DNA from: Candidatus Stercoripulliclostridium pullicola
Lineage (GTDB): Bacteria > Bacillota > Clostridia > Christensenellales > DTU072
Assembly: GCA_017694145.1 (NCBI GenBank)
Contig: JADINF010000086.1
Coordinates: 1-5,958, forward strand
DNA length: 5,958 bases
Reading direction: 5' to 3'
This document shows positions 1-5,958 of the stretch, one piece after another (the stretch's first letter is position 1; each line of letters begins with the position of its first letter). A program made the position numbers and the translations under genes. The notes beneath the pieces are model-generated. The model worked only from the letters and a program-made list of their open reading frames with translations, made no database searches and had not been told where the DNA came from.

Positions 1-536
1 TAACCGGCGATGCCGCCTATTATAAGAGCCGTATTCTTGCCGTATGCAGCACCCGTTACGCCCACGTTCGATACGCTGCCGCCGTTGCCTACGTAGCCGA
101 ACAATCCGATATACTGGTCTGCCTGAAGCGGCGCCACGGAGGAATTTTCCGTTATGCGAAGGTTATAAATTATATTGCCGTTTCCATTGAATTGGCCTGT
201 AAACGGCTTGGTACTCGTACCTATCGGGGCGAATTTCAATTCGCTTGTCGCAAGCTCGTCGAGGTTTATCGAAGCGGTCAGCGAATAATGAGAGACGCGG
301 TAAGTGTTGTCGGAGTCGTTATTGACGAGATCCGCCATTATCGCGAGGTCTTCCGCGTCGGCTATAAGGTACGGATTCTGCGGGCTGCCGTCGCCGTCGA
401 GAGTTCCCGCGGCTTCGGCTTCCCGATCGAAACGCGCGTCGCCCGCGCCCGCGTAAAAGAAAATACACGCGCAGACAGCGGCGAACAACGCCAAAACCAT
501 CAATAAAACCTTCCGACTTTTTACAGCAGAATACAT
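1..536 (-). CDS. Exported GLUG-repeat surface protein, 3' end outside window
   Basis: The frame opens at ATG 536-534 and stays open to the left edge, giving 178 residues plus 2 bases. The start is supported by AAAGGTG five bases upstream and by a promoter and leader. The N-terminus is signal-like: basic KSRK (6-9), then a hydrophobic stretch (about 10-27, VLLMVLALFAAVCACIFF) and an Ala/Gly region where cleavage could occur. No good lipobox surrounds Cys22 or Cys24. The mature part begins with the module that usually precedes GLUG repeats: GDGSPQNPYLI (48-58), AEDLAIMADLVNN (61-73), FAPIGT (102-107) and FTGQFNGNGNIIYNLRI (112-128). A clear GLUG unit follows, GLFGYVGNGGSVSNVGVTG (144-162), with a probable GGIAG at the edge (174-178). 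Such proteins are generally beta-helical cell-surface or secreted proteins of Gram-positive gut bacteria, often large and with further repeats, adhesin or anchor domains at the C-terminus, which cannot be seen here. Ligand unknown. Confidence 0.85.
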   Translation of the reverse strand, partial: MYSAVKSRKVLLMVLALFAAVCACIFFYAGAGDARFDREAEAAGTLDGDGSPQNPYLIADAEDLAIMADLVNNDSDNTYRVSHYSLTASINLDELATSELKFAPIGTSTKPFTGQFNGNGNIIYNLRITENSSVAPLQADQYIGLFGYVGNGGSVSNVGVTGAAYGKNTALIIGGIAG

Positions 537-541
537 AGGCG

Positions 542-548
542 CACCTTT
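542..548 (-). promoter_or_regulatory. Ribosome binding site of the GLUG-protein gene
   Basis: AAAGGTG on the minus strand lies 5 nt before ATG at 536-534. It matches the anti-Shine-Dalgarno core except for one base and decides the start of the GLUG protein. No better-placed start with a ribosome binding site is seen in this frame. Confidence 0.7.
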
Positions 549-560
549 TCGAATATGCCG

Positions 561-576
561 ATATGCCGAAGCATAT
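561..576 (-). promoter_or_regulatory. Leader hairpin with UUCG tetraloop
   Basis: In the predicted 5' leader of the GLUG gene, ATATGC (576-571) pairs perfectly with GCATAT (566-561) around the loop TTCG (570-567). The closing pair is C-G, the especially stable C(UUCG)G form. The octamer CGGCATAT occurs twice in tandem (568-561 and 560-553), so ATATGC could instead pair with the second copy. The structure ends about 12 nt before the ribosome binding site, so it could affect mRNA stability or translation initiation. The role is inference. Confidence 0.45.
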
Positions 577-600
577 ACGATCTGAGATATATACGGATAA

Positions 601-629
601 ATTGTAACATACGAGAGCGCGCATTTCAA
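601..629 (-). promoter_or_regulatory. Sigma-A type promoter of the GLUG-protein gene
   Basis: On the minus strand, -35 TTGAAA (629-624) and -10 TACAAT (606-601) are separated by exactly 17 nt. Each hexamer matches the sigma-70/sigma-A consensus at five of six positions, and TG sits one base before the -10 (TGTTACAAT), an extended -10. Transcription would start near 593-596, giving a leader of about 58 nt. The promoter lies after the upstream terminator, which supports an independent transcription unit. Confidence 0.72.
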
Positions 630-731
630 TACGCTTTCCGAAATTTCCGTTAAATATTATACGCGGAAGCGCGTGCGCGCGAACGTAAGCGAAGCAAAAT
701 GCCGCGCGTTTTCGTTCTTTGACCGGAACGG

Positions 732-761
732 AAAAAGCCGTCCACTGCAAGCGGACGGCTT
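732..761 (-). terminator. Rho-independent terminator of the GH2 / GH123-like operon
   Basis: Read on the minus strand, a perfect 9-bp stem AAGCCGTCC / GGACGGCTT (753-761 with 735-743) encloses a 9-nt loop (744-752). It ends in a run of five T (736-732), two of them within the stem. It lies 27 nt past the TAA of the 801-aa gene. The opposite strand has no T run after the stem, so it should act only on minus-strand transcripts and separate this operon from the GLUG gene. The T tract is short, so some read-through is possible. Confidence 0.82.
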
Positions 762-788
762 CGGACAGATTGCCGAAACTTATAAATT

Positions 789-3194
789 TTACAATTCTTT
801 TGCCTTGGCGCGCTTCTTTTCGCGCACAACGACGATGATACCCCTGTGCCCCGCCAGCCTTAACGGCTTATTGAAATTGACGCGCTTCTTTTTCTGCAAT
901 CCGACGATCCCGGGCGCGTAAACGCGCTTGCCCACGGTAGTGAAACCTAATTTATTTTCAATACCTATCTCGAAACGGGTGGCTTTCGAATTCTCGTTAT
1001 AAATTGCTACCAGCATATTCCCGCCGTCGATATAGCATGTGCAACGCACGGTAGGCGTATCTACGCGCACGGGATTGGTGTGATCCCAGTACCCTTTCAT
1101 CTCCGCTTTGCTCATATCGAAGCCGGCAAAAACCGCATTGAGGTCGGCAAGAGCCGCGCTCGTTGCCTCCTCTTCGCCGTATCTCGGCAACATTCCGAAA
1201 AGCAAACTCCTGCATATACTAGCGTCGTAGCGGCAATCCGCGTTGAGTCCGTACGGGATACCCGAAACTTCAGTCAGCACCCGATCCGCCTGCCGCGTGA
1301 CGTCTGCGTCCGTAGCGTAGAGCTTGTCTGCGAAAGGCAATATGTCGGCATAGGCGTTCAAAGCTCCGGCATAGCCGTTCTCTTCGTTAAATCTGTTTCT
1401 GAAGCCTATCTCGACAAGGCCCTCTATCCCGCGCTTACGCTTAACGCATTTGGCGACGCGCTCCGCGGTGTTGCGCGTAAGCGTAGGATCCGACATGCTT
1501 ATAGCGTTAAGGTCAGCATTATTTATAAGATAATTCACGCCTTCGACGTAATAGTTCTCGGCGCGCGATCCGGGTACGGTGAGTAAAGTAGCCGTCCCGT
1601 CCTGACCCGCTCCGGTCACGCACGGAAGCACGCAGGGAGAGTAATCTTCCGCGCTGCCGCGACTGCGTAACAACACTTCGTCGCCCAAAGCATGGAAAGC
1701 GCACGCTTCCGCGGAATCCGCGGAGACCGCTCCCGGAGTATAAGCGATAGCAAGTCCTATTTTGCGTTTATGGGCTTCCAAAGCAAGGTCTTTAAGAGCC
1801 TCTATTCCGTCAAACGGTGAATTGGCGCAGCGGTTAAGTTCGCCGTTGTATTGGAGATCGAGGTACTTCATTCCGTCGGTTTCGGCTCTCGCGAGCATCT
1901 CGCCGTAGTTGCCGGCTATCCTGTCGCCCGCGAAGCGATTGGAAAATGCGTTGGCAAGATCCAGCGGTTTGAATGGCGTGAGATGAAGCGTGAAACGGTA
2001 CGTCTTGGCTGCCCCTGCGGTAAACACCGTTTTGCCCGTATATACCGTGAGTTCCGCTCCGTCATCGGTACGCACGACGTTTACGCCGCCTTTCCCGAAG
2101 TTATACCATTCGTCCTCTTTGTTCTCGTAATAAGCGAATCTGCCGTAAACAGGCGCGCTCGCGCCTTTATCGGCTCCGAACGAGAGCCGCGCGCCGCAGT
2201 TGACGTTGCCGATAAACAGTGCGTCGGAATATATCCCCGGACAGCGTTTATACGCGACGTCATCCGTAAATTTGCCCCCCTCTACGCCCAGTCCGGAGAA
2301 TAAGTCGGCAGCCTTGAAATAAGCTTTGAGGCACACGTCTTCGGCTATGACGTCGGAATCTGCGGTCAGTTTGATTTCGTAGCGTAAAGCCCCTTCGTAA
2401 GTGGCTTCGGCACTCACGTCTATGCGCAGTTTTTCGCTTCTTCCGTCGGCGGTGAGAGTAGCCGTCCCCGCGCGCGCGACGATTTTAAGTTTATTGTACT
2501 TGAACTTCTGCCCCGCCGCCAGAAATTCCATCGGACGGTAGAACAATTCCTGCTGTACTTCGTCGGTAAGCGAATTTGATTCGCCGAAACGGCTTTCGAC
2601 GTTTGCTATAAGTCCGTCGTTACCGAGCAAAGCTTTTTTACCTGTAAATCCGAGGGCGTTCTTTTCCGCCGAAATCGCTTCGTAGCCGCGTAAGATCCTT
2701 TTGTCGCTGCACAGAGAGGAATTCAGCCATTTAAGTCTGGCGCGAGTGCTTCCGTCTTCGGTACCCTGACTGAATACCAGTTCGTCGTCGATAGTGAAAT
2801 TCAGTCTGATCTTGTCGGAGCCCACGGTCACCACGGTGAAGTGTTTACCTACATCAGCCCGCGAAAGGTCGATACCGAACAACAGCGGTTGCAAAACTCC
2901 TTCGGAAACGCTGATTTTACGGGTAAATTTTTCGCCTTCGGCGTTCACGCCGCCCGCGTTGAAGCAAGTCACCGCGCGTTCTACGGGTTTGCCGCCCGAA
3001 GCGTTCTCCAACGCTCCCGTCGTTATGGCGACGGATCTCATGTCGTATTCGGGGTCTAATATAAGTTGCACGACGTAATATTCGTGCCTGGACGCGCGAA
3101 AATCGAATTCTTTGGCGGGCGTGAGCCCTTCTATAATTCTTCTGTCCCTGTAGTCAGTTACCGCCGTAGAGCGGTCCAATGCGTAGAATTTCAT
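789..3194 (-). CDS. GH123-N/DUF6067-type glycoside hydrolase-like protein with altered active-site region
   Basis: Complete 801-residue protein, ATG at 3194-3192 and TAA at 791-789. It resembles the large DUF6067/GH123 N-terminal-type family, recognised from memory. Landmarks run in family order: TCFNAGG (76-82), a beta-rich N-domain ending in RLKWLNSS (153-160), GNDGL (191-195), LFYRPMEF (217-224), GLGVEGGKF (301-309), EWYNFGKGG (362-370), LTPFKPLD (405-412), a barrel region with GELNRCANSPF (451-461), EAHKR (473-477), HALGDE (501-506), SRAENYYVEG (543-552), EVSGIPYGL (642-650), EMKGYWD (698-704) and a C-terminal beta domain. Characterised GH123 enzymes are beta-N-acetylgalactosaminidases; activity here is not established. 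Several usually acidic positions are changed: SMSDPTLTR (566-574) where relatives read about LDDxAxDR, and LYATD (625-629) where they read about LWxGE. No signal peptide or membrane segment is seen, so it is likely cytoplasmic. The C-terminus is strongly basic. It begins 1 nt after the GH2 stop. Family call fairly sure, function unsure. Confidence 0.82.
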   Translation of the reverse strand: MKFYALDRSTAVTDYRDRRIIEGLTPAKEFDFRASRHEYYVVQLILDPEYDMRSVAITTGALENASGGKPVERAVTCFNAGGVNAEGEKFTRKISVSEGVLQPLLFGIDLSRADVGKHFTVVTVGSDKIRLNFTIDDELVFSQGTEDGSTRARLKWLNSSLCSDKRILRGYEAISAEKNALGFTGKKALLGNDGLIANVESRFGESNSLTDEVQQELFYRPMEFLAAGQKFKYNKLKIVARAGTATLTADGRSEKLRIDVSAEATYEGALRYEIKLTADSDVIAEDVCLKAYFKAADLFSGLGVEGGKFTDDVAYKRCPGIYSDALFIGNVNCGARLSFGADKGASAPVYGRFAYYENKEDEWYNFGKGGVNVVRTDDGAELTVYTGKTVFTAGAAKTYRFTLHLTPFKPLDLANAFSNRFAGDRIAGNYGEMLARAETDGMKYLDLQYNGELNRCANSPFDGIEALKDLALEAHKRKIGLAIAYTPGAVSADSAEACAFHALGDEVLLRSRGSAEDYSPCVLPCVTGAGQDGTATLLTVPGSRAENYYVEGVNYLINNADLNAISMSDPTLTRNTAERVAKCVKRKRGIEGLVEIGFRNRFNEENGYAGALNAYADILPFADKLYATDADVTRQADRVLTEVSGIPYGLNADCRYDASICRSLLFGMLPRYGEEEATSAALADLNAVFAGFDMSKAEMKGYWDHTNPVRVDTPTVRCTCYIDGGNMLVAIYNENSKATRFEIGIENKLGFTTVGKRVYAPGIVGLQKKKRVNFNKPLRLAGHRGIIVVVREKKRAKAKEL

Positions 3195-3195
3195 A

Positions 3196-5958
3196 TCACT
3201 CCGTTAAATTGTTCGGTTTCAATACGTCTTCTTCGAGAGAAGTGAACGGTATCATTTTGAAGGAATAAGTATAACTGCGGTTGCATTTCAGCCTGTATGC
3301 CGGTAGAGTCATCGGACCGCAGCTCGCGCTCCCGACTCCGCCCATGAAGCCGTCCACGGAATAATAATTCACTTCGGGATCCTTCACTATGTCTTCGCGG
3401 TGCCTGAACTCGGCAAGCGCCTGATCGGAATACTCTTTCGCGCCGAAATTGAACGGGGCGAAATCGGCAAGGAACATCAATCCTTCCCCCGCCGAATTAC
3501 GCACCGCCGCATAACGCACTTCGGTACGGTTACCCGACTCCTGCGGGCGGATATACGGCTCGACGAAATCTCCGATATCCGACCTGTAGACGCCTATTCT
3601 CGCGTGAGCCTTGAAATCGGGATAGCATTCCTTGTCGCCTCTGCCGTAATACACGATGTCGCGGAATTCCTTTTTCAATTCCACGGTCTTGCCCACTCTC
3701 GGAAGGATGGGACCGAATTTGATGAAAGGAGTCACCGAACTTTCAGCCCTGATTATTCCGCTCGCGAACACGGTATAAACGTCTTTGACCGTAAGCACTT
3801 TCCTGCCGCCGGAAGCATACATTCCGTTGACGGCGTTGATCTCGACTCTGTCCGCATATACCTGATAATTGAAGGTATCGTTACGGGAAATGAGCGCGTT
3901 ATAACCGTATTCCTTCCATTTACGGTAGAAACACATGTCGTTGTCGCTCGGCGCACGGAAAATGTTGGTATAGAATCTGCCCCTGCCCGATTTGGCGGGT
4001 TTGTCGGCGAAATAGGATATACCGTTATATACGTAACTCGCTATCGCGCCCGTTGTGCGATCGAAACGCACGGTACCGCTGTCGAAAGTTACTTCCAGTA
4101 TATCGCCGTAAGGCTCGGCGGAGACTTTTTTACCGCGAATGGGTCTCACTTCGGTAAGCGCGCGGTGTACTTCGAGCTGCTCGAACGCCACCAATCTCGC
4201 GCCGTCGTAATAATCGAGGTTTATCATCGTATCCCCGCCTCTTACGTCGAAGTTAAGATTGTATATATGTTTCGAACGGGGCTCTATGTCGCAAGGGAAT
4301 TCGAATCTGAATACCGCTTTACCCTCGAACATGACCGTGCCTTTCACGGTAATATAAGAGGAATTGCGGAAATAATTGCGGTTGGTAAGTTCTATTATTC
4401 CCGCGTCGACCAGTCGCGCTTTGACGGGACGGTAGCAATTCTTCACGTTATAAGCCCCGGTGGAAGGCGTGCGGTCTGGATAGAAAAGTCCGTCCACGCA
4501 GAAATTGCCGTCGTGGGTATATTCGCCGTGATCTCCGCCGTAAGTGTATTTATACGGTTTGTCGCAGCCGTGCAATATAGCGTGGTCCACCATTTCCCAT
4601 ATGCAACCGCCCATCAGTTCGTCGTACTTGAAGAAGGTTTCGACGTATTCCTCGAGGTTGCCGGGTCCGAGCCCCATCGCGTGAGCGTATTCGCAAAGTA
4701 TGAAAGGTTTTGCTTTAATTGCCTTGCTTGGCCCTATCGCGTATAAATCCTTTCTGCTCGGATGCACTTCCGCGGCTTTCGCCACCGCTCTCACGTCGGT
4801 ATACATCGCGCTGACTACGTCGTATCCTCCCCTGCGCGTGCGTATCGCGCCTTCGTAATGCACGGGGATAAGAGTAAGCGGCTTAAGCATTTTGTAGCAA
4901 TAATCCTGGCAACGCACTCCGCCTGACTCGTTGCCGAGCGACCACAGTATCACGCTCGGCGAGTTGCGGTCGCGCATGTACATTCCTTTCACCCTGTCCC
5001 AATAATGGTCTTTCCATTTAAGACGGTTGCTTATCTGCCCGGGAGTGCGCGTGCCGTGCGTTTCTATATCCGCTTCGTCTATGAGATACAGCCCGTAATA
5101 GTCAGCAAGTTCCGGGAACAACGGATCGGGCGGATAATGCGACGTGCGCACCGTGTTGATATTGTATTCTTTGCAGAGCAGTACGTCGCGCTCTATCTCC
5201 GCGGGAGTCAGATAATATCCCGTTCTCGGATTGGTGTCGTGATGGTTCACGCCCAGAACTTTGATCTTTTTGCCGTTGAGCTTGTATACTCTGCCCTCTA
5301 TCGTTATCGTCTTGAAACCGACTTTCTTGCGTATACATTCGATGACCGTACCGTGTACGGACAACGTTATCGTAAGATCGTATAGCCTGGGCACCTCCGC
5401 GCTCCATTCTTCTACTTTGAGCGAATTGAGCATTATTTTCGCGCACGAAGCCGCTTCCACGCTGCGTATCGCCATAAGCTTACCTTTGTCGGTAAGCGTG
5501 ACCGTCACGCTCGCGCCGTCGAAATCGACTACGTTGACGTTGATGATCGCGTCGTACATATCGTTGCGCTTCGTCGTGAAGAATTCGAAATCGTATATGA
5601 AAGTCTTTTCGTTCACGAAAAGGAGCACGTCCCTGAATATGCCGTTGTTGCGGAACATGTCCTGATCTTCGAGATAGGAACCGTTGCACCACTTATGCAC
5701 GACCACCACGAGCTCGTTCTCGCCCAGACGGAGATGTTCGTCCAGATAGAATTCGGCAGTATTGTGCGAACATTCGCTATATCCGACGTAATTGCCGTTG
5801 ACGTAAATTTCGGCGTTGCTCGCCACTCCGAGGAAAGACAGAATGTAACGTTTGCCGAGGTCTTTTATCGTGAAGAACCTGCGATAAACCCCTACGCTGT
5901 TGTATTGTTTATCGCCGACCTTATAGGTTTCACCGTCGATTGCGCCCTTGTAAATACC
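3196..5958 (-). CDS. Glycoside hydrolase family 2 beta-galactosidase (LacZ long type), 5' end outside window
   Basis: The reading frame is open from the window edge (5958) to TGA at 3198-3196, giving 920 residues. A GTG at 5826 is not the start, because the 44 codons before it encode a conserved GH2 segment (YRRFFTI, then LSFLGVASNAEIYVNG). Roughly 60-110 N-terminal residues are missing. Domains, numbered from the first in-window codon: sugar-binding jelly roll to about 125 (NGSYLEDQD, GIFRDV), Ig-like to about 215, TIM barrel about 216-510, second Ig-like to about 605, beta-gal small-chain domain about 612-906 (YGRG, PYIRPQESGNRTEVR). By alignment from memory to E. coli LacZ, acid/base Glu461 is E344 (NESG, 4927-4929), nucleophile Glu537 is E423 (CEYAHAM, 4690-4692), Mg ligands Glu416/His418 are E299/H301, and His357, His391, Tyr503, His540 and Trp568 are kept. 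Known family activity is hydrolysis of terminal beta-galactosides; the substrate here is not proven, and related GH2 specificities are possible. It is the upstream gene of a coupled pair. Confidence 0.93.
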   Translation of the reverse strand, partial: GIYKGAIDGETYKVGDKQYNSVGVYRRFFTIKDLGKRYILSFLGVASNAEIYVNGNYVGYSECSHNTAEFYLDEHLRLGENELVVVVHKWCNGSYLEDQDMFRNNGIFRDVLLFVNEKTFIYDFEFFTTKRNDMYDAIINVNVVDFDGASVTVTLTDKGKLMAIRSVEAASCAKIMLNSLKVEEWSAEVPRLYDLTITLSVHGTVIECIRKKVGFKTITIEGRVYKLNGKKIKVLGVNHHDTNPRTGYYLTPAEIERDVLLCKEYNINTVRTSHYPPDPLFPELADYYGLYLIDEADIETHGTRTPGQISNRLKWKDHYWDRVKGMYMRDRNSPSVILWSLGNESGGVRCQDYCYKMLKPLTLIPVHYEGAIRTRRGGYDVVSAMYTDVRAVAKAAEVHPSRKDLYAIGPSKAIKAKPFILCEYAHAMGLGPGNLEEYVETFFKYDELMGGCIWEMVDHAILHGCDKPYKYTYGGDHGEYTHDGNFCVDGLFYPDRTPSTGAYNVKNCYRPVKARLVDAGIIELTNRNYFRNSSYITVKGTVMFEGKAVFRFEFPCDIEPRSKHIYNLNFDVRGGDTMINLDYYDGARLVAFEQLEVHRALTEVRPIRGKKVSAEPYGDILEVTFDSGTVRFDRTTGAIASYVYNGISYFADKPAKSGRGRFYTNIFRAPSDNDMCFYRKWKEYGYNALISRNDTFNYQVYADRVEINAVNGMYASGGRKVLTVKDVYTVFASGIIRAESSVTPFIKFGPILPRVGKTVELKKEFRDIVYYGRGDKECYPDFKAHARIGVYRSDIGDFVEPYIRPQESGNRTEVRYAAVRNSAGEGLMFLADFAPFNFGAKEYSDQALAEFRHREDIVKDPEVNYYSVDGFMGGVGSASCGPMTLPAYRLKCNRSYTYSFKMIPFTSLEEDVLKPNNLTE
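3199..3204 (-). promoter_or_regulatory. Ribosome binding site of the 801-aa gene, inside the end of the GH2 gene
   Basis: ACGGAG on the minus strand lies 4 nt before ATG 3194-3192 and falls in the last codons of the GH2 gene, directly before its TGA (3198-3196). Stop and start are one base apart (TGA-T-ATG), so a terminating ribosome could re-initiate at once. This supports the ATG choice and points to translational coupling of the two proteins. Confidence 0.75.

Noticed and set aside
463..476. Possible lipoprotein signal at Cys22 or Cys24 of the GLUG protein
   Set aside because: The residues before each Cys (AAV and VCA) do not fit a standard lipobox, and the hydrophobic stretch continues past both.
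192..506. Plus-strand ORF of 104 codons
   Set aside because: It is antisense to the GLUG protein, whose signal peptide and repeat motifs are clear. Its product resembles nothing and is compositionally biased.
656..661. Perfect TATAAT on the minus strand, possible second promoter for the GLUG gene
   Set aside because: No acceptable -35 hexamer lies 16-18 nt upstream (the sequence is GC-rich, such as TTCGCG). The TTGAAA/TACAAT pair further on is much better.
656..720. Possible small RNA or hairpin in the GC-rich gap region (repeated GCGC and CGCG)
   Set aside because: Only short, overlapping alternations are present; no extended stem, T run or conserved RNA motif was seen.
319..750. Minus-strand ORF of 143 codons
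   Set aside because: It spans the terminator, promoter and start of the GLUG gene in another frame. The product is Arg-rich and without motifs.
3400..4746. 448-aa open frame on the plus strand
   Set aside because: It lies codon-on-codon opposite the GH2 catalytic region, is explained by rarity of TTA, CTA and TCA in the sense strand, and its product shows no recognisable domain.
5824..5826. GTG as start of the GH2 enzyme
   Set aside because: Conserved GH2 sequence continues in frame upstream to the window edge, so the codon is an internal Val.

Overview
The window looks like bacterial chromosome from an anaerobic, carbohydrate-degrading Firmicutes/Clostridia-type gut organism. The clues are purine-rich Shine-Dalgarno sites, a near-consensus sigma-A promoter, a GLUG-repeat surface protein and a LacZ-type glycosidase whose C-terminal motif resembles Clostridial homologues. 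The taxonomic placement is inference from style and not a database result. All real genes read on the minus strand; every plus-strand ORF is a shadow of them.

Layout in transcription order (right to left). (1) Positions 5958-3196 hold a family 2 glycoside hydrolase of the LacZ long type. Its N-terminus lies outside the window, and both catalytic glutamates and the Mg ligands are present. (2) One base after its stop, positions 3194-789 hold a complete 801-aa protein that I place in the GH123-N/DUF6067 glycoside hydrolase-like family. It is full length, has no signal peptide, and several residues that are acidic in the relatives I remember have been replaced. (3) A rho-independent terminator at 732-761 closes this two-gene unit. 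(4) The rest of the gap, 537-731, carries a promoter (TTGAAA-17-TACAAT), a leader hairpin with a UUCG loop and a ribosome binding site. (5) Positions 536-1 hold the first 178 codons of an exported GLUG-repeat protein that runs off the left edge.

How the genes work together: the two glycosidase-family genes are almost certainly co-transcribed and translationally coupled. They probably act on the same oligosaccharide inside the cell: the GH2 enzyme would remove a terminal beta-galactosyl (or related) residue, and the GH123-like protein would act on, bind or help process what remains. The exported GLUG protein has its own promoter and is a separate transcription unit; a link to the sugar pathway rests on position only. 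The point most worth a second look is the altered active-site region of the 801-aa protein, which could make it a divergent enzyme or a non-catalytic partner of the GH2 enzyme.
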